Below, piece after piece: positions 9,299 to 19,878 of a DNA stretch of 64,000 bases. The number at the start of each line of letters is the position of its first letter. Within the stretch, counting starts at the first letter, position 1. The notes below the pieces were generated by a model. That model had not been told where the DNA came from. It saw only the letters and a list, made by a program, of their open reading frames with translations, and searched no databases. The position numbers and the translations under genes are program-made. The DNA is from Sphingomonas sp. SORGH_AS_0879 (GTDB lineage: Bacteria; Pseudomonadota; Alphaproteobacteria; Sphingomonadales; Sphingomonadaceae), in NCBI RefSeq assembly GCF_030819175.1, contig NZ_JAUTBJ010000002.1:2999001-3063000 (forward strand), given 5' to 3'.

Positions 9299-9328
9299 GA
9301 GAGAAAGGGCAATTTTTGTTGGGGTATA

Positions 9329-10099
9329 TCACACCGCCGTATATCCGCCATCCGCGACGAACTCGGCTCCCGTGACGAATGCGCTAAGGTCGCTGGCAAG
9401 ATATGCGACCAATGGCGCGATGTCTGTCGCTTGGCCTAGCCGCCCCAGCGGGATCAGACGAGTCCACGATGCCAGGGCCTCTTCCGGGCTAAGCGGGCGT
9501 CCCTCTGCATCAGTCGGCGGGTCCCAGCGCGCCCCCAAATTGGTCGCGACGGGTCCCGGCAGTACGCAGTTCACCCGTACACCTGAGGCCGCAAGTTCGG
9601 CGGCCACCGCCTTGCTGAGCGCCCGCACCGCGCCCTTTGTCGCGGAGTAGGCGGCATAACGCTCGCCGCCGACTTTGCCGTAGACCGAGGCGATGTTGAT
9701 GATCGAACCGCCGCCAGCCTTCATCAGCGGTATCGCGGCGTGCATACCGATATAGACGCTATCGACATTGACCCGCTGTTGCCGATGAAGCCAGGCTACA
9801 GGCGCATCGACAAAGTTGCGGGACAGCATGATACCCGCGCAGTTCACCAGCACGTCGAGCCGCCCGTGTCGCGATCGGATATCATCCATGACGCGTTGCC
9901 AGTCCGTTTCGTCACCGACGTCATGTCGATGCAACGCAGCGTCCGGCCCGAAATCCGCCGCAGCGCCCTTCAAGCCGTCCTCATTGAGGTCACTGGCCTC
10001 CACGATCGCCCCCAAGGTCGCGAAAGTTCGGGCGATTTCATGGCCGATGCCGGATGCGGCCCCGGTCACCAGTGCAATCTTGCCATCAAGTCGGATCAT
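9329..10099 (-). CDS. SDR-family NAD(P)-dependent oxidoreductase
   Basis: 256 residues from ATG 10099, preceded by GGGAGA; a longer frame upstream has no support. Classical SDR motifs are present: 'TGAASGIGH' (cofactor loop), 'NCAGI', a Ser in 'IASVYG', and 'YSATK' (Tyr and Lys). An aspartate after beta-strand 2 ('EASDLNEDG') favours NAD(H). It is the last gene of the minus-strand catabolic operon and its start overlaps the end of the GFA-domain gene. It probably oxidises a hydroxyacyl-CoA or an alcohol intermediate; the exact substrate cannot be read from the sequence. Confidence 0.85.
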   Translation of the reverse strand: MIRLDGKIALVTGAASGIGHEIARTFATLGAIVEASDLNEDGLKGAAADFGPDAALHRHDVGDETDWQRVMDDIRSRHGRLDVLVNCAGIMLSRNFVDAPVAWLHRQQRVNVDSVYIGMHAAIPLMKAGGGSIINIASVYGKVGGERYAAYSATKGAVRALSKAVAAELAASGVRVNCVLPGPVATNLGARWDPPTDAEGRPLSPEEALASWTRLIPLGRLGQATDIAPLVAYLASDLSAFVTGAEFVADGGYTAV

Positions 10100-10533
10100 A
10101 TCTGATCTCCCACATTCGCTCGGTCGAAACATTGTCGGGTCGAGGGCTCGCCCAGCCACGGCAGTGCGTTGGCGCAATAGGCCTCCTGGGTCGGGACCCA
10201 TTGATCGGGCTCGTCAAGCGTCCCGGCCTTGACGATCGTGACGCCGGGAAAGGCGTCGGCCACCGACACGATCGGCGACCCACAGCGCCCGCAGAAATGT
10301 CGGTTCACCGAAAGGCCTGTATCGCCAATGTCGCGAAAGACCTTTGTCTCGCCCTGCTGATTATAATCATCGTTGGATACGATCCCGACAACTGAGAAGG
10401 CGCTGCCCGACTGACGCTGGCAGTGACGGCAGTGGCAGATCGCGACCATCAGCGGTTCCGTCGAAATCCTATAGCGAACTGCACCGCACAAGCATCCACC
10501 TCCGCGTTCCAGCGGCTCATCGGTTTTCGTCAT
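10096..10533 (-). CDS. GFA-domain (glutathione-dependent formaldehyde-activating-like) zinc protein
   Basis: 145 residues from ATG 10533, which overlaps the racemase stop as ATGA. Zinc-ligand patterns of the Gfa/CENP-V fold are all present: 'GGCLCGAVRY' (CxC), 'ICHCRHCQRQSG' (CxCxxC) and 'FCGRCGSPI' (CxxC), with the usual 'SAFS' after the second cluster. Most members of this family have no proven role in formaldehyde chemistry, and the name describes only the fold. Co-transcription with beta-oxidation genes suggests handling of a reactive intermediate, which is inference. Confidence 0.82.
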   Translation of the reverse strand: MTKTDEPLERGGGCLCGAVRYRISTEPLMVAICHCRHCQRQSGSAFSVVGIVSNDDYNQQGETKVFRDIGDTGLSVNRHFCGRCGSPIVSVADAFPGVTIVKAGTLDEPDQWVPTQEAYCANALPWLGEPSTRQCFDRANVGDQI

Positions 10534-11651
10534 GACGCGGCATCTCCTGTGCGAGAAGGACAAGGAATAGTTCGCCACCCGGCAAGAATCGCCGCGACAT
10601 CCTTCGCCGCACCGATCCCCCCGGGCGTCCGATCGAGCCGCGGGGCGGGCGCGGGTTGCAGCATACCGTCCTCGACGGCGTAGAGGTCGCGATGCCGGTT
10701 ATGCGGATGGTTCTGCGCTTCAGCCAGCGTCAGTACGGGAACGACACAGGCATCGCTGCCCTCGAACAGCGCCGCCCAATGCGCTGCGGGACGGCTGGCG
10801 AATGTCGCTTCCAGCCACGCCGTCGTCTGCGCCCAGGCCAAACGCTCCTGCGACACGAAGGCTGGCGCATCGAGGCGGTTGCAGACGATCCGCCAGAATT
10901 GCGGTTCGATCGCGCCGATCGCAATTTCGCGGCCATCCGCACAAAGATAGCATCGATAATAGGGGGCGACGCCGCCTAGGACATTCTCTTTCCTGTCCAA
11001 CGAAAGCAGGCTGGCGGGTTGTGCGCCACTGAACATCGAGAGCATCGACGCAACCCCATCGAGGATGGCCGCATCCACGACCTGCCCTTGCCCCGATCGC
11101 TCGCGTTCCAGCAACGCCAGCATGATGCCGAATAGCAGGAACATCGACCCGCCGCCGAAATCGCCGACCAGATTGAGGGGCGGCACCGCCGGTTCTCCCG
11201 GGCGTCCGATAGCGGCCAGCGCACCGGTCAACGCCAGATAGGTGATGTCATGCCCTGCCGTCCGGGCCAGCGGGCCGTCCTGCCCCCAGCCCGTCATCCG
11301 ACCATATACCAGCCGCGGATTACGCTCCATCAACGCCGAAGGCCCGAGGTTCAGACGCTCCATTACGCCGGGGCGAAATCCTTCGATCACGACGTCGGCC
11401 AGATCGACGATCGCCGACGCCTCGGCCTGTCCTTCCGACGTCGTGAGATCGAACGTGATGGTCGCCCGGCCACGATCCATGACGGGGTTGGGCCACCCAT
11501 TCCCGCCGGGCCGGTCGATCCGCAGGACATCCGCGCCGTGATCGGCCAACAGCATGGCGCAATGCGGACCGGGGCCGATGCCGACGAACTCGACGACCCG
11601 CAGTCCAGCCAGCGCCCCGCCGGCCGCGTCAGATGAGATCGCGCCCACCAT
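10530..11651 (-). CDS. Alpha-methylacyl-CoA racemase (CoA-transferase family III)
   Basis: 373 residues from ATG 11651, which overlaps the ferredoxin stop (TAATG). The sequence matches racemases rather than true transferases of the family: 'GRMTGWGQDGPLARTAGHDITYLALTGAL' contains the catalytic His in 'AGHDI', and 'NLVGDFGGGSM' contains the catalytic Asp. The racemase interconverts (2R)- and (2S)-methylacyl-CoA so that acyl-CoA dehydrogenases can act on methyl-branched chains. Its presence is the best evidence that this locus degrades a methyl-branched substrate, consistent with the propionyl-CoA genes at 31-38.7 kb. Confidence 0.88.
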   Translation of the reverse strand: MVGAISSDAAGGALAGLRVVEFVGIGPGPHCAMLLADHGADVLRIDRPGGNGWPNPVMDRGRATITFDLTTSEGQAEASAIVDLADVVIEGFRPGVMERLNLGPSALMERNPRLVYGRMTGWGQDGPLARTAGHDITYLALTGALAAIGRPGEPAVPPLNLVGDFGGGSMFLLFGIMLALLERERSGQGQVVDAAILDGVASMLSMFSGAQPASLLSLDRKENVLGGVAPYYRCYLCADGREIAIGAIEPQFWRIVCNRLDAPAFVSQERLAWAQTTAWLEATFASRPAAHWAALFEGSDACVVPVLTLAEAQNHPHNRHRDLYAVEDGMLQPAPAPRLDRTPGGIGAAKDVAAILAGWRTIPCPSRTGDAAS

Positions 11652-11964
11652 TAATCCTCGGGCGCAATACGTATCCGGCAACTCGTGCCCATATCGCGGA
11701 TCGCGAGTTGGCAAGCGAGACGGGATCGGTCGGTACGATAGGCGCTGCTGTCGAGCAGATCGTCCTCGTCGGGACCGGGCGGCGGCAGGTCTTCGCCCCC
11801 CGCCTCGATATAGACGTGGCAGGTCGCGCAGGAACAGCATCCGCCGCACATCGCCAGCAGTTCATCGACACCCGCATCGCGGATCGCTTCCATGACACTG
11901 ACATCGGCAGCGCCCTCGACCTCGATACGGTCGCCGTCGCGGGTAATGACCTCGATCGTTGCCA

Positions 11965-11965
<1 letters not shown>
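11651..11965 (-). CDS. [2Fe-2S] ferredoxin, adrenodoxin/putidaredoxin type
   Basis: 104 residues from ATG 11965, overlapping the preceding stop (TAATG). The cluster ligands are C40, C46, C49 (C-x5-C-x2-C in 'MCGGCCSCATC') and C85 ('LACQLA'), the pattern of ferredoxins that serve class I P450s. An acidic stretch ('PPPGPDEDDLL') lies where these proteins dock to their partners. The P450 is at 25.9-27.2 kb and the matching reductase at 22.7-23.9 kb, both in the neighbouring operon, so the electron chain is divided between two transcripts. Confidence 0.93.
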
Positions 11966-14114
<2,149 letters not shown>

Positions 14115-14115
14115 G

Positions 14116-14898
14116 TCAGGCTCCTTTAAAGTCGGGTTTGCGGCGTTCGACAAAGGCGGCGATCCCCTCGCGCGCCTCGGGCTGGGTTCCGGCATGAGCG
14201 ATGGTCCGCGCCTCGCGGTCCAGATGATCGGGGAGACTCGCGGTCGCGCTGTCGATCATCAGGCGACGGGCGGCACCTAGGACAGCGGTCGGCGCGGCGA
14301 TCAGACGCGCGGCCAGCGCTTCGGCCTCGCTTAGTAGATCGTCGTCCTCGACCATGCGCGTGACCATGCCGATCCGCTCGGCCTGCTCGGCGCTGATCCG
14401 CTCGTTGCTCAGGATGATCGCCTGCGCCCGGCGAAGCCCGACCAGACGGGGCAACAGCCAGCTCATGCCGCCATCGGGGCTTAGCCCCACGCCGGTATAG
14501 GCGGCGGTGAAATGCGCCGAGCGGGCGGCGAGCACGACATCGCCCAGGATGCCCAGGCTCAACCCCGCCCCTGCCGCCGGGCCGTTGACCAGCACGACCA
14601 GCGGCTTGGCCATCTCGGTCAGCGTGACGATCGCACTGTGCAGCGTATCAGCCAGATCGCGCAGGAAAGGCCCGGCCTCGCTGCCCGCTGCCGCCATCGC
14701 CGCAACGTCGCCGCCAACACAGAATAGCCGCCCCGCGCCGGTCAGCACGACGCAGCGTATCGCCGGATCATCCGCCACCTCGCGCGCCGCCTCGGCCAGT
14801 TCGCGCGCCATCGCCGGGTTGACCGCATTGCCCGCCTCGGGCCGGTTAAGCGTCAGCCAGGCGGCGGCGCCTTCCTTGCGGACCAGAACGCTGCTCAT
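14116..14898 (-). CDS. Enoyl-CoA hydratase/isomerase family protein, first copy
   Basis: 260 residues from ATG 14898, overlapping the kinase stop as ATGA; a GTG at 14904 also reads in but is less likely. Crotonase features are the oxyanion-hole segments 'RLFCVGGDVAAM' and 'GPAAGAGLSLG', and 'VGLSPDGGMSWLLPRLVG', where the second catalytic position carries Asp rather than the Glu of true hydratases. That residue choice resembles PaaG-type isomerases, so this paralogue may act as an isomerase and the copy at 16.0-16.7 kb as the hydratase. That division is inference. Confidence 0.88.
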   Translation of the reverse strand: MSSVLVRKEGAAAWLTLNRPEAGNAVNPAMARELAEAAREVADDPAIRCVVLTGAGRLFCVGGDVAAMAAAGSEAGPFLRDLADTLHSAIVTLTEMAKPLVVLVNGPAAGAGLSLGILGDVVLAARSAHFTAAYTGVGLSPDGGMSWLLPRLVGLRRAQAIILSNERISAEQAERIGMVTRMVEDDDLLSEAEALAARLIAAPTAVLGAARRLMIDSATASLPDHLDREARTIAHAGTQPEAREGIAAFVERRKPDFKGA

Positions 14899-15965
14899 CG
14901 GCACGCCTCCATCGCTTCGCGAGCCAGTCGCGCGAGGCGCGGGAAACTCGCCGCGCGTTCGCGGGCATGGGCGGAGGACGCATTGCCCCGAATCACCCGC
15001 CCCTTGATCCCGTGGAAGATGGCGGCGATCCGAAAGAAGTTGAACGCGATATGGAATTCATAATCCGCGATCCCGTCGCGCCCGGTCCGCGCGCAATAGG
15101 CTGCGACATAATCCTGCTCGCTCGGCAGCCCGAGTGCCGCGACGTCCACGCCGCCCAGCCCGGCGACGATATCGGGCGGCATCCGGTACATCATCGCATG
15201 ATAGGCGAAGTCGGCCAGCGGATGGCCGAGCGTCGACAGCTCCCAGTCGAGCACCGCCAGGACGCGCGGCTCATCGGGGTGGAAGATCAGATTGTCGCAG
15301 CGGAAGTCGCCGTGCACGATCCGGCTCTCGTCCCCCTCCGGGATATGCGGGGGCAGCCAGGTGACCAGCGCGTCCATGTCCTCGTTCCGCCCGGCATCGG
15401 CATCATCCAGATATTGCCCGGACCAGCGGGCGATCTGCCGCGCAAAATAATTGCCCGGCCGCCCGTAATCGCCCAGCCCGACCGCCTTCGGGTCGATCCG
15501 GTGAAGCGCCGCGATTGTTTCGTTCATCGCGTCGAAATAGGCTGGGCGCTCGGCCCGCGCGATCTCGGCAAAGGCCGCGTCCCAGAAGATGCGCCCCTCG
15601 ACCATCTCCATCACGAAAAAGGGCGTGCCGATGACGCTTTCGTCCGAACAGACGCCATGGACGCGGGCCACCGGCACCGGCGTGTCGGCCAGAGCGGTCA
15701 GGATGCGCGCCTCGCGCAGCACGTCATGCGCGCCCTTGGCGAGCGGCCCCGGCGGCTTGCGGCGCAGGACATAGCGGGCATCCGAGGTCGACAGCTGATA
15801 GGTCGGGTTGGACTGGCCGCCCTTGAACTGCTCGACGGTCAGGGGGCCGCTGAAGCCGGGAATCGCCTGCGCCATCCACGCCGCCAGCGCCGCCTCGTCG
15901 AAGCGATGCGCCTCCCGGACCGGGCTGGTTCCGGCATTGGCGGCCTGATCGACAGCGGTCGCCAT
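14895..15965 (-). CDS. APH-fold phosphotransferase, ACAD10/11 N-domain and LvaA-like
   Basis: 356 residues from ATG 15965, two bases after the previous stop; a 639-residue frame that extends upstream is an out-of-frame read through the neighbouring gene. Kinase motifs are 'GGQSNPTY' and 'YVLRRKP' (nucleotide-binding Lys region), 'IVHGDFRCDNLIFHP' (catalytic HGDxxxxN) and 'AVLDWELSTLGHPLADFA' (metal-binding Asp). Homologues form the N-terminal kinase domain of animal ACAD10/11 and the LvaA kinase of Pseudomonas levulinate catabolism, which phosphorylates 4-hydroxyacyl-CoA. Here it lies beside an ACAD11-like dehydrogenase, so a phosphorylated hydroxyacyl-CoA intermediate is a real possibility. 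Confidence 0.87.
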   Translation of the reverse strand: MATAVDQAANAGTSPVREAHRFDEAALAAWMAQAIPGFSGPLTVEQFKGGQSNPTYQLSTSDARYVLRRKPPGPLAKGAHDVLREARILTALADTPVPVARVHGVCSDESVIGTPFFVMEMVEGRIFWDAAFAEIARAERPAYFDAMNETIAALHRIDPKAVGLGDYGRPGNYFARQIARWSGQYLDDADAGRNEDMDALVTWLPPHIPEGDESRIVHGDFRCDNLIFHPDEPRVLAVLDWELSTLGHPLADFAYHAMMYRMPPDIVAGLGGVDVAALGLPSEQDYVAAYCARTGRDGIADYEFHIAFNFFRIAAIFHGIKGRVIRGNASSAHARERAASFPRLARLAREAMEACR

Positions 15966-15967
15966 GG

Positions 15968-16744
15968 TCAGCGCCCCTGCCAGACGGGCGCGCGCTTCTC
16001 GGCGAAGGCGGCGGGCCCCTCTATGGCGTCCTCTGAGGCGAGCATCGCCTTCATCGCCGGATACTCCCAACCGGCCTTCAGCGCGCTCTCGACCGGCGCG
16101 TCCAGACCGCGCAGCACGGCGTCCTTGGTGGCGCGGATCGCCATCGGGCTGCACGCCAAAATCTGCTCGGCCCAGCGCCGGGCGGCGGCAAGCACGTCGC
16201 CCTCCACCACCTCGTTGACGAAGCCCAGCCGCACGCCTTCCTCCGCACTCACGCGGCGGCCGGTCAGCATCATGCCCATGGCGTGCTTCAGCCCGACGAC
16301 ACGCGGCAGACGCTGCAACCCGCCGGCCAGCGCCGCCAGGCCGACTCTGGGTTCGGGCAGCGCGAAGACCGCCCGCGTGCTGGCAACGATGATGTCGCAG
16401 GCCAGAGCCGTCTCGAACCCGCCACCCATTGCGACGCCATTGACCGCCGCGATCACCGGCTTTGTCATGTCGAACCGCCCGGTAAGCCCGGCAAAGCCGG
16501 TCGGGGGCACGACCATGCCGCCGCCGGACGCCTGCTGCTTCAAGTCGTGCCCGGCGCAAAACGCCTTGTCGCCCGCCCCGGTGACGATCGAGACCCATTG
16601 ATCGGGATCGGTGGCAAAGGTGTCGAAGACGTCGGCCAGTTCGCGATGCGCCTCCGCATTGAGCGCATTGTACGCCTCGGGCCGGTTGATCGTCACGATG
16701 GTCAGCCGGTCTTCGCGGGCGACGGTGATGTATTGATAGGTCAC
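15968..16744 (-). CDS. Enoyl-CoA hydratase/isomerase family protein, second copy
   Basis: 258 residues from GTG 16744, which overlaps the acyl-CoA dehydrogenase stop as GTGA; the longer frame upstream lacks support. Oxyanion segments are 'KAFCAGHDLKQQ' and 'GVAMGGGFETALACDI'. The catalytic Glu region reads 'ALPEPRVGLAALAGGLQRLPR', as in carnitinyl-CoA dehydratase-like crotonases. Unlike the copy at 14.1 kb it keeps the acidic residue expected for hydration. It probably hydrates the 2-enoyl-CoA made by one of the operon's two dehydrogenases. Confidence 0.9.
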   Translation of the reverse strand: MTYQYITVAREDRLTIVTINRPEAYNALNAEAHRELADVFDTFATDPDQWVSIVTGAGDKAFCAGHDLKQQASGGGMVVPPTGFAGLTGRFDMTKPVIAAVNGVAMGGGFETALACDIIVASTRAVFALPEPRVGLAALAGGLQRLPRVVGLKHAMGMMLTGRRVSAEEGVRLGFVNEVVEGDVLAAARRWAEQILACSPMAIRATKDAVLRGLDAPVESALKAGWEYPAMKAMLASEDAIEGPAAFAEKRAPVWQGR

Positions 16745-17919
16745 TGTGCGGCTCTCCAATCCCGCTTGATCGCCTTGGCCAGACTCCATTTGTGGACCTC
16801 GGTCGGGCCGTCATAGATTCGGAAGGCGCGGATCTCGCGGAACACCTGCTCGACGATGGTGTCGCCGGTGACGCCGGTGCCGCCCATCACCTGGACGCAG
16901 CGGTCGGCGACGCGCATCAGCGCCTCCGACACCGCGACCTTGGCCATCGAGCTTTCCGCGCCGCCGCTCTCGCCCGCATCCAGCACGCCCGCGCACCAGT
17001 CGATCATCAGCTCGGCCTGTTTCAGGTCGATCCGGTTCTCCGCCAGCATGAAGCCGATGCCTTCATGGTCGATGATCGTCTTGCCGAACGCCTCGCGGCG
17101 ACAGGCATAGTCGGTCGCGATCTCGTTCGCGCGCAGGCACGCCCCCAACCAGCGCATACAGTGTGACAGGCGGGCGGGCGCGAGGCGAATCTGAGCATAT
17201 TTGAAGCCTTCGCCGCTTTGCCCCAGCATCTGGTCGGCGGGGATCCGCAAATTCTCGATGCGAACGACGGCATGGCCGCCGGGCATGGACGTGTCGATCG
17301 TGTCGAGCACCCTCTCAACGGTGATCGCCGGGTCGGGCAGGTCGACCAGGAACATGCAGGCGCCGTCGTCGGATTTCGCCATGACGATGCCGACCTGCGC
17401 CCCTTGCGCGCCGGTGATGAACGCCTTGCGCCCATTCACCACCCAATGATTGCCGTCGAGCACCGCCCGCGTCTTCATCATCGAGGGGTCGGAACCCGCC
17501 CCGCCCTCACCTGCCGGTTCGGTCATGAAAAAGGCCGAGCGTGCCTCGCCCCGGACCAGCGGGTCGAGGAAGCGGCGCTTCTGCTCGGCGCTGCCGACCT
17601 TGCCGAGCAGATACATATTGCCTTCGTCGGGAGCGGCGGTGTTCACCGCCAGCGGCCCCAGCGGCGACAGCCCCGACTGGCGCAGCACATAGGCGGTCTC
17701 ACGCTGGGTCAGATGCTCGCCGTCACCCAGGATATGCGGGGTCAGCACACCCGCCGCGCGTGCCTTTGCGCGCATCTCGGTGACCAGTTCGTCGGAGGGG
17801 CCGTGGGCGTCACGTCTCGGGTCCTGCTCATAGGGCACGACCACTTCGCGCACGAACGCAGCCACCGCCGCGCCGATCGTCTCAGCCTGCTGGGAGGGGG
17901 CGGGGCCGGTCAGGCTCAT
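16741..17919 (-). CDS. Acyl-CoA dehydrogenase, ACAD10/11-like
   Basis: 392 residues from ATG 17919 (ATGA overlap with the SDR stop). FAD and substrate motifs include 'FFMTEPAGEGGAGSDPSMM', 'GRKAFITGAQGAQ' and 'VMGGTGVTGDTIVEQVFREIRAFRIYDGPTEVHKWSLA'. The 'RIYDGPTEVH' ending is typical of ACAD11-like enzymes. In those proteins the dehydrogenase domain removes phosphate from a phospho-hydroxyacyl-CoA made by the fused kinase domain. The equivalent kinase is encoded here as a separate gene two positions downstream. Conventional alpha,beta-dehydrogenation is equally possible from sequence alone. Confidence 0.9.
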   Translation of the reverse strand: MSLTGPAPSQQAETIGAAVAAFVREVVVPYEQDPRRDAHGPSDELVTEMRAKARAAGVLTPHILGDGEHLTQRETAYVLRQSGLSPLGPLAVNTAAPDEGNMYLLGKVGSAEQKRRFLDPLVRGEARSAFFMTEPAGEGGAGSDPSMMKTRAVLDGNHWVVNGRKAFITGAQGAQVGIVMAKSDDGACMFLVDLPDPAITVERVLDTIDTSMPGGHAVVRIENLRIPADQMLGQSGEGFKYAQIRLAPARLSHCMRWLGACLRANEIATDYACRREAFGKTIIDHEGIGFMLAENRIDLKQAELMIDWCAGVLDAGESGGAESSMAKVAVSEALMRVADRCVQVMGGTGVTGDTIVEQVFREIRAFRIYDGPTEVHKWSLAKAIKRDWRAAQ

Positions 17920-18677
17920 CGCGGGGCCATCCGGATCGAACCGTCGATGCGGATCGTCTCGCCGTTCAGCATCGGGTTGGTCACGATCGCCTCGACCAGT
18001 TGCGCGAACTCATCGGGCTGGCCGAGCCGCGAGGGGAAGGGCACCTGCGCGCCCAGCGAATCCTGCGCCTCTTGCGGCAACGTCGCCAGCAGCGGGGTCA
18101 TGAAGATGCCCGGCGCGATGGTCATCACGCGGATGCCATAGCGGGCCAGTTCGCGTGCGATGGGCAGGGTCATGCCGACCACGCCACCCTTGGACGCCGA
18201 ATAGGCCGCCTGGCCGATCTGGCCATCATAGGCCGCGACCGAGGCGGTGTTGATAACCACCCCCCGCTCCTCGCCCAGCGGGTCGGCCGCATGAAGGGCA
18301 GCGGCGAACTTCGACAGCACGTTGAACGTGCCGATCAGGTTGATCGTCACGATCTTGGAGAAGGACGCGAGCGGCAGCGGCTGGCCCTCGCGGTCAATGA
18401 CCTTGGCGGGAGGACCGATCCCGGCGCAATTGACCAGGATGCGCGCCTTGCCGTGCAGCCCTTCGGCCTCCTGGATCGCGGCGGCGACGGCGGTCTCGTC
18501 GGTCACATCGACCCGCACGAAATGCCCGCCGATCCGCTGCGCCAGCGCCGTGCCCAGCTCGGCGTTCAGGTCGAAGATCGTGACCTTCGCACCCGCGCGG
18601 GCCAGCCGCTCGGCCGTGCCGCCGCCCAACCCCGATGCGCCTCCCGTGACGATGGCGGCTACGCCCTGGATGTCCAT
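17916..18677 (-). CDS. SDR, type-II 3-hydroxyacyl-CoA dehydrogenase (HSD10) like
   Basis: 253 residues from ATG 18677, with GGGACAGGG upstream; the longer frame is not used. Motifs are 'TGGASGLGGGTAERL' (cofactor loop), 'TIFDLN' (Asp, NAD preference), 'NCAGIGPP', 'NTASVAAYDGQIGQAAYSASKGGV' (Ser, Tyr and Lys) and 'PGIFMTPLL'. The whole length matches the HSD10/17-beta-HSD10 group, which oxidises 3-hydroxyacyl-CoA including 2-methyl-3-hydroxybutyryl-CoA. In this operon it supplies the third step of beta-oxidation between the hydratases and the thiolases. Confidence 0.9.
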   Translation of the reverse strand: MDIQGVAAIVTGGASGLGGGTAERLARAGAKVTIFDLNAELGTALAQRIGGHFVRVDVTDETAVAAAIQEAEGLHGKARILVNCAGIGPPAKVIDREGQPLPLASFSKIVTINLIGTFNVLSKFAAALHAADPLGEERGVVINTASVAAYDGQIGQAAYSASKGGVVGMTLPIARELARYGIRVMTIAPGIFMTPLLATLPQEAQDSLGAQVPFPSRLGQPDEFAQLVEAIVTNPMLNGETIRIDGSIRMAPR

Positions 18678-18696
18678 GACCCTGTCCCTTTCCGTA

Positions 18697-19878
18697 TCAG
18701 ATGAGTTCGATGGCGATGGCGGTCGCCTCGCCGCCGCCGATGCACAAAGCCGCCACACCGCGCCGCAACCCCCGTGCTCGCAGCGCCGCGACCAGCGTGA
18801 CGATGATCCGCGCGCCGCTCGCCCCGATCGGATGGCCGAGCGCGGTCGCACCGCCGTTGACGTTCATCCGGTCGCGAGGGATGTTCAGGTCGTGCATCGC
18901 GATCATCGCGACGGCGGCAAAGGCTTCGTTGACCTCGAACAGGTCGACATCGGCGACGCTCCAGTTCGCCCGCTCCAGCACCTTACGGATCGCGAAGACC
19001 GGCGCAGTGGTGAACAGGGCAGGAGCGTGCGCATGGGCGGCGGTGGCGGAAATGCGGGCCTGCGGGGTCAGCCCTTCGGCCTCCGCCACGCTGAGCTGCG
19101 CCAGAACCAGCGCCGCCGCTCCGTCCGAAATGGAGGCGGAGCTGGCCGCCGTGATCGTCCCGTCGGCTGCGAAAGCGGGGCGCAGACCGGGTATCTTGTC
19201 GGGGCGCGCCTTGCCCGGTTGCTCGTCACGGTCGACCAGCACCGTACCTCCACGGCCGGTCACGGGAACGGCCGCAATTTCCCCGGCGAACGCGCCCTGC
19301 TCGATCGCCGCTTGCGCCCGCGCCAGGCTTTCCAGCGCATAGCCATCCTGCGCCGCGCGGGTCAGGCCATAGGTACGCGCGGAGTCCTCGGCAAAGGCCC
19401 CCATCGGCTTGCCGCAATCATAGGCATCCTCCAGCCCGTCCATCATCATCGAGTCGATCACCCGGTCATGCCCGATCCGCGCGCCGCCGCGATGCTTGGG
19501 CAGCTGGAAGGGCGCGCCGGTCATGCTCTCCATCCCGCCCGCGACGACGATCCGTGCCGATCCGGCGGCGAGCGCCTCGGCCGCCATGATGACCGCCTGC
19601 ATCCCCGATCCGCACATCTTGTTGATGGTGGTCGCCTCGACAGACTGGGGTAGCCCGGCCTTCAGCGCCGCCTGCCGCGCCGGGGCCTGTCCCAGACCGG
19701 CGGGGAGGACGCAGCCCATGGTGATGCGTTCGATCAAGTCCGACGACACACCTGCGCGTTCCACCGCCGCTGCAACCGCGACCGCGCCTAGATCGACCGC
19801 GTTCAGCGTGGCAAACGCGCCTTGAAACCCGCCCATCGGCGTCCGGGCACTGCCGAGGATGACGATCGGATCAACCAT
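18697..19878 (-). CDS. Thiolase (acetyl-CoA C-acetyltransferase type), second copy
   Basis: 393 residues from ATG 19878, overlapping the upstream dehydrogenase by 8 bp, with GGGAGAG just upstream. The nucleophile is C89 ('INKMCGSGMQA'). The His is in 'GGATALGHPIGASG' and the second Cys in 'AALCIGGGEATA'. 'VNEAFAAVAM' and the 'GGMESMTGAP' loop are the pattern of biosynthetic/degradative acetyl-CoA acetyltransferases. It probably performs the terminal C4/C5 cleavage, complementing the thiolase at 13.0-14.1 kb. Confidence 0.93.
   Translation of the reverse strand: MVDPIVILGSARTPMGGFQGAFATLNAVDLGAVAVAAAVERAGVSSDLIERITMGCVLPAGLGQAPARQAALKAGLPQSVEATTINKMCGSGMQAVIMAAEALAAGSARIVVAGGMESMTGAPFQLPKHRGGARIGHDRVIDSMMMDGLEDAYDCGKPMGAFAEDSARTYGLTRAAQDGYALESLARAQAAIEQGAFAGEIAAVPVTGRGGTVLVDRDEQPGKARPDKIPGLRPAFAADGTITAASSASISDGAAALVLAQLSVAEAEGLTPQARISATAAHAHAPALFTTAPVFAIRKVLERANWSVADVDLFEVNEAFAAVAMIAMHDLNIPRDRMNVNGGATALGHPIGASGARIIVTLVAALRARGLRRGVAALCIGGGEATAIAIELI

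Noticed and set aside
15966..16814. A 639-residue frame that would fuse the kinase to an upstream domain
   Set aside because: The extension reads the hydratase gene in another frame; the kinase has its own ATG with a normal site two bases after the hydratase stop.
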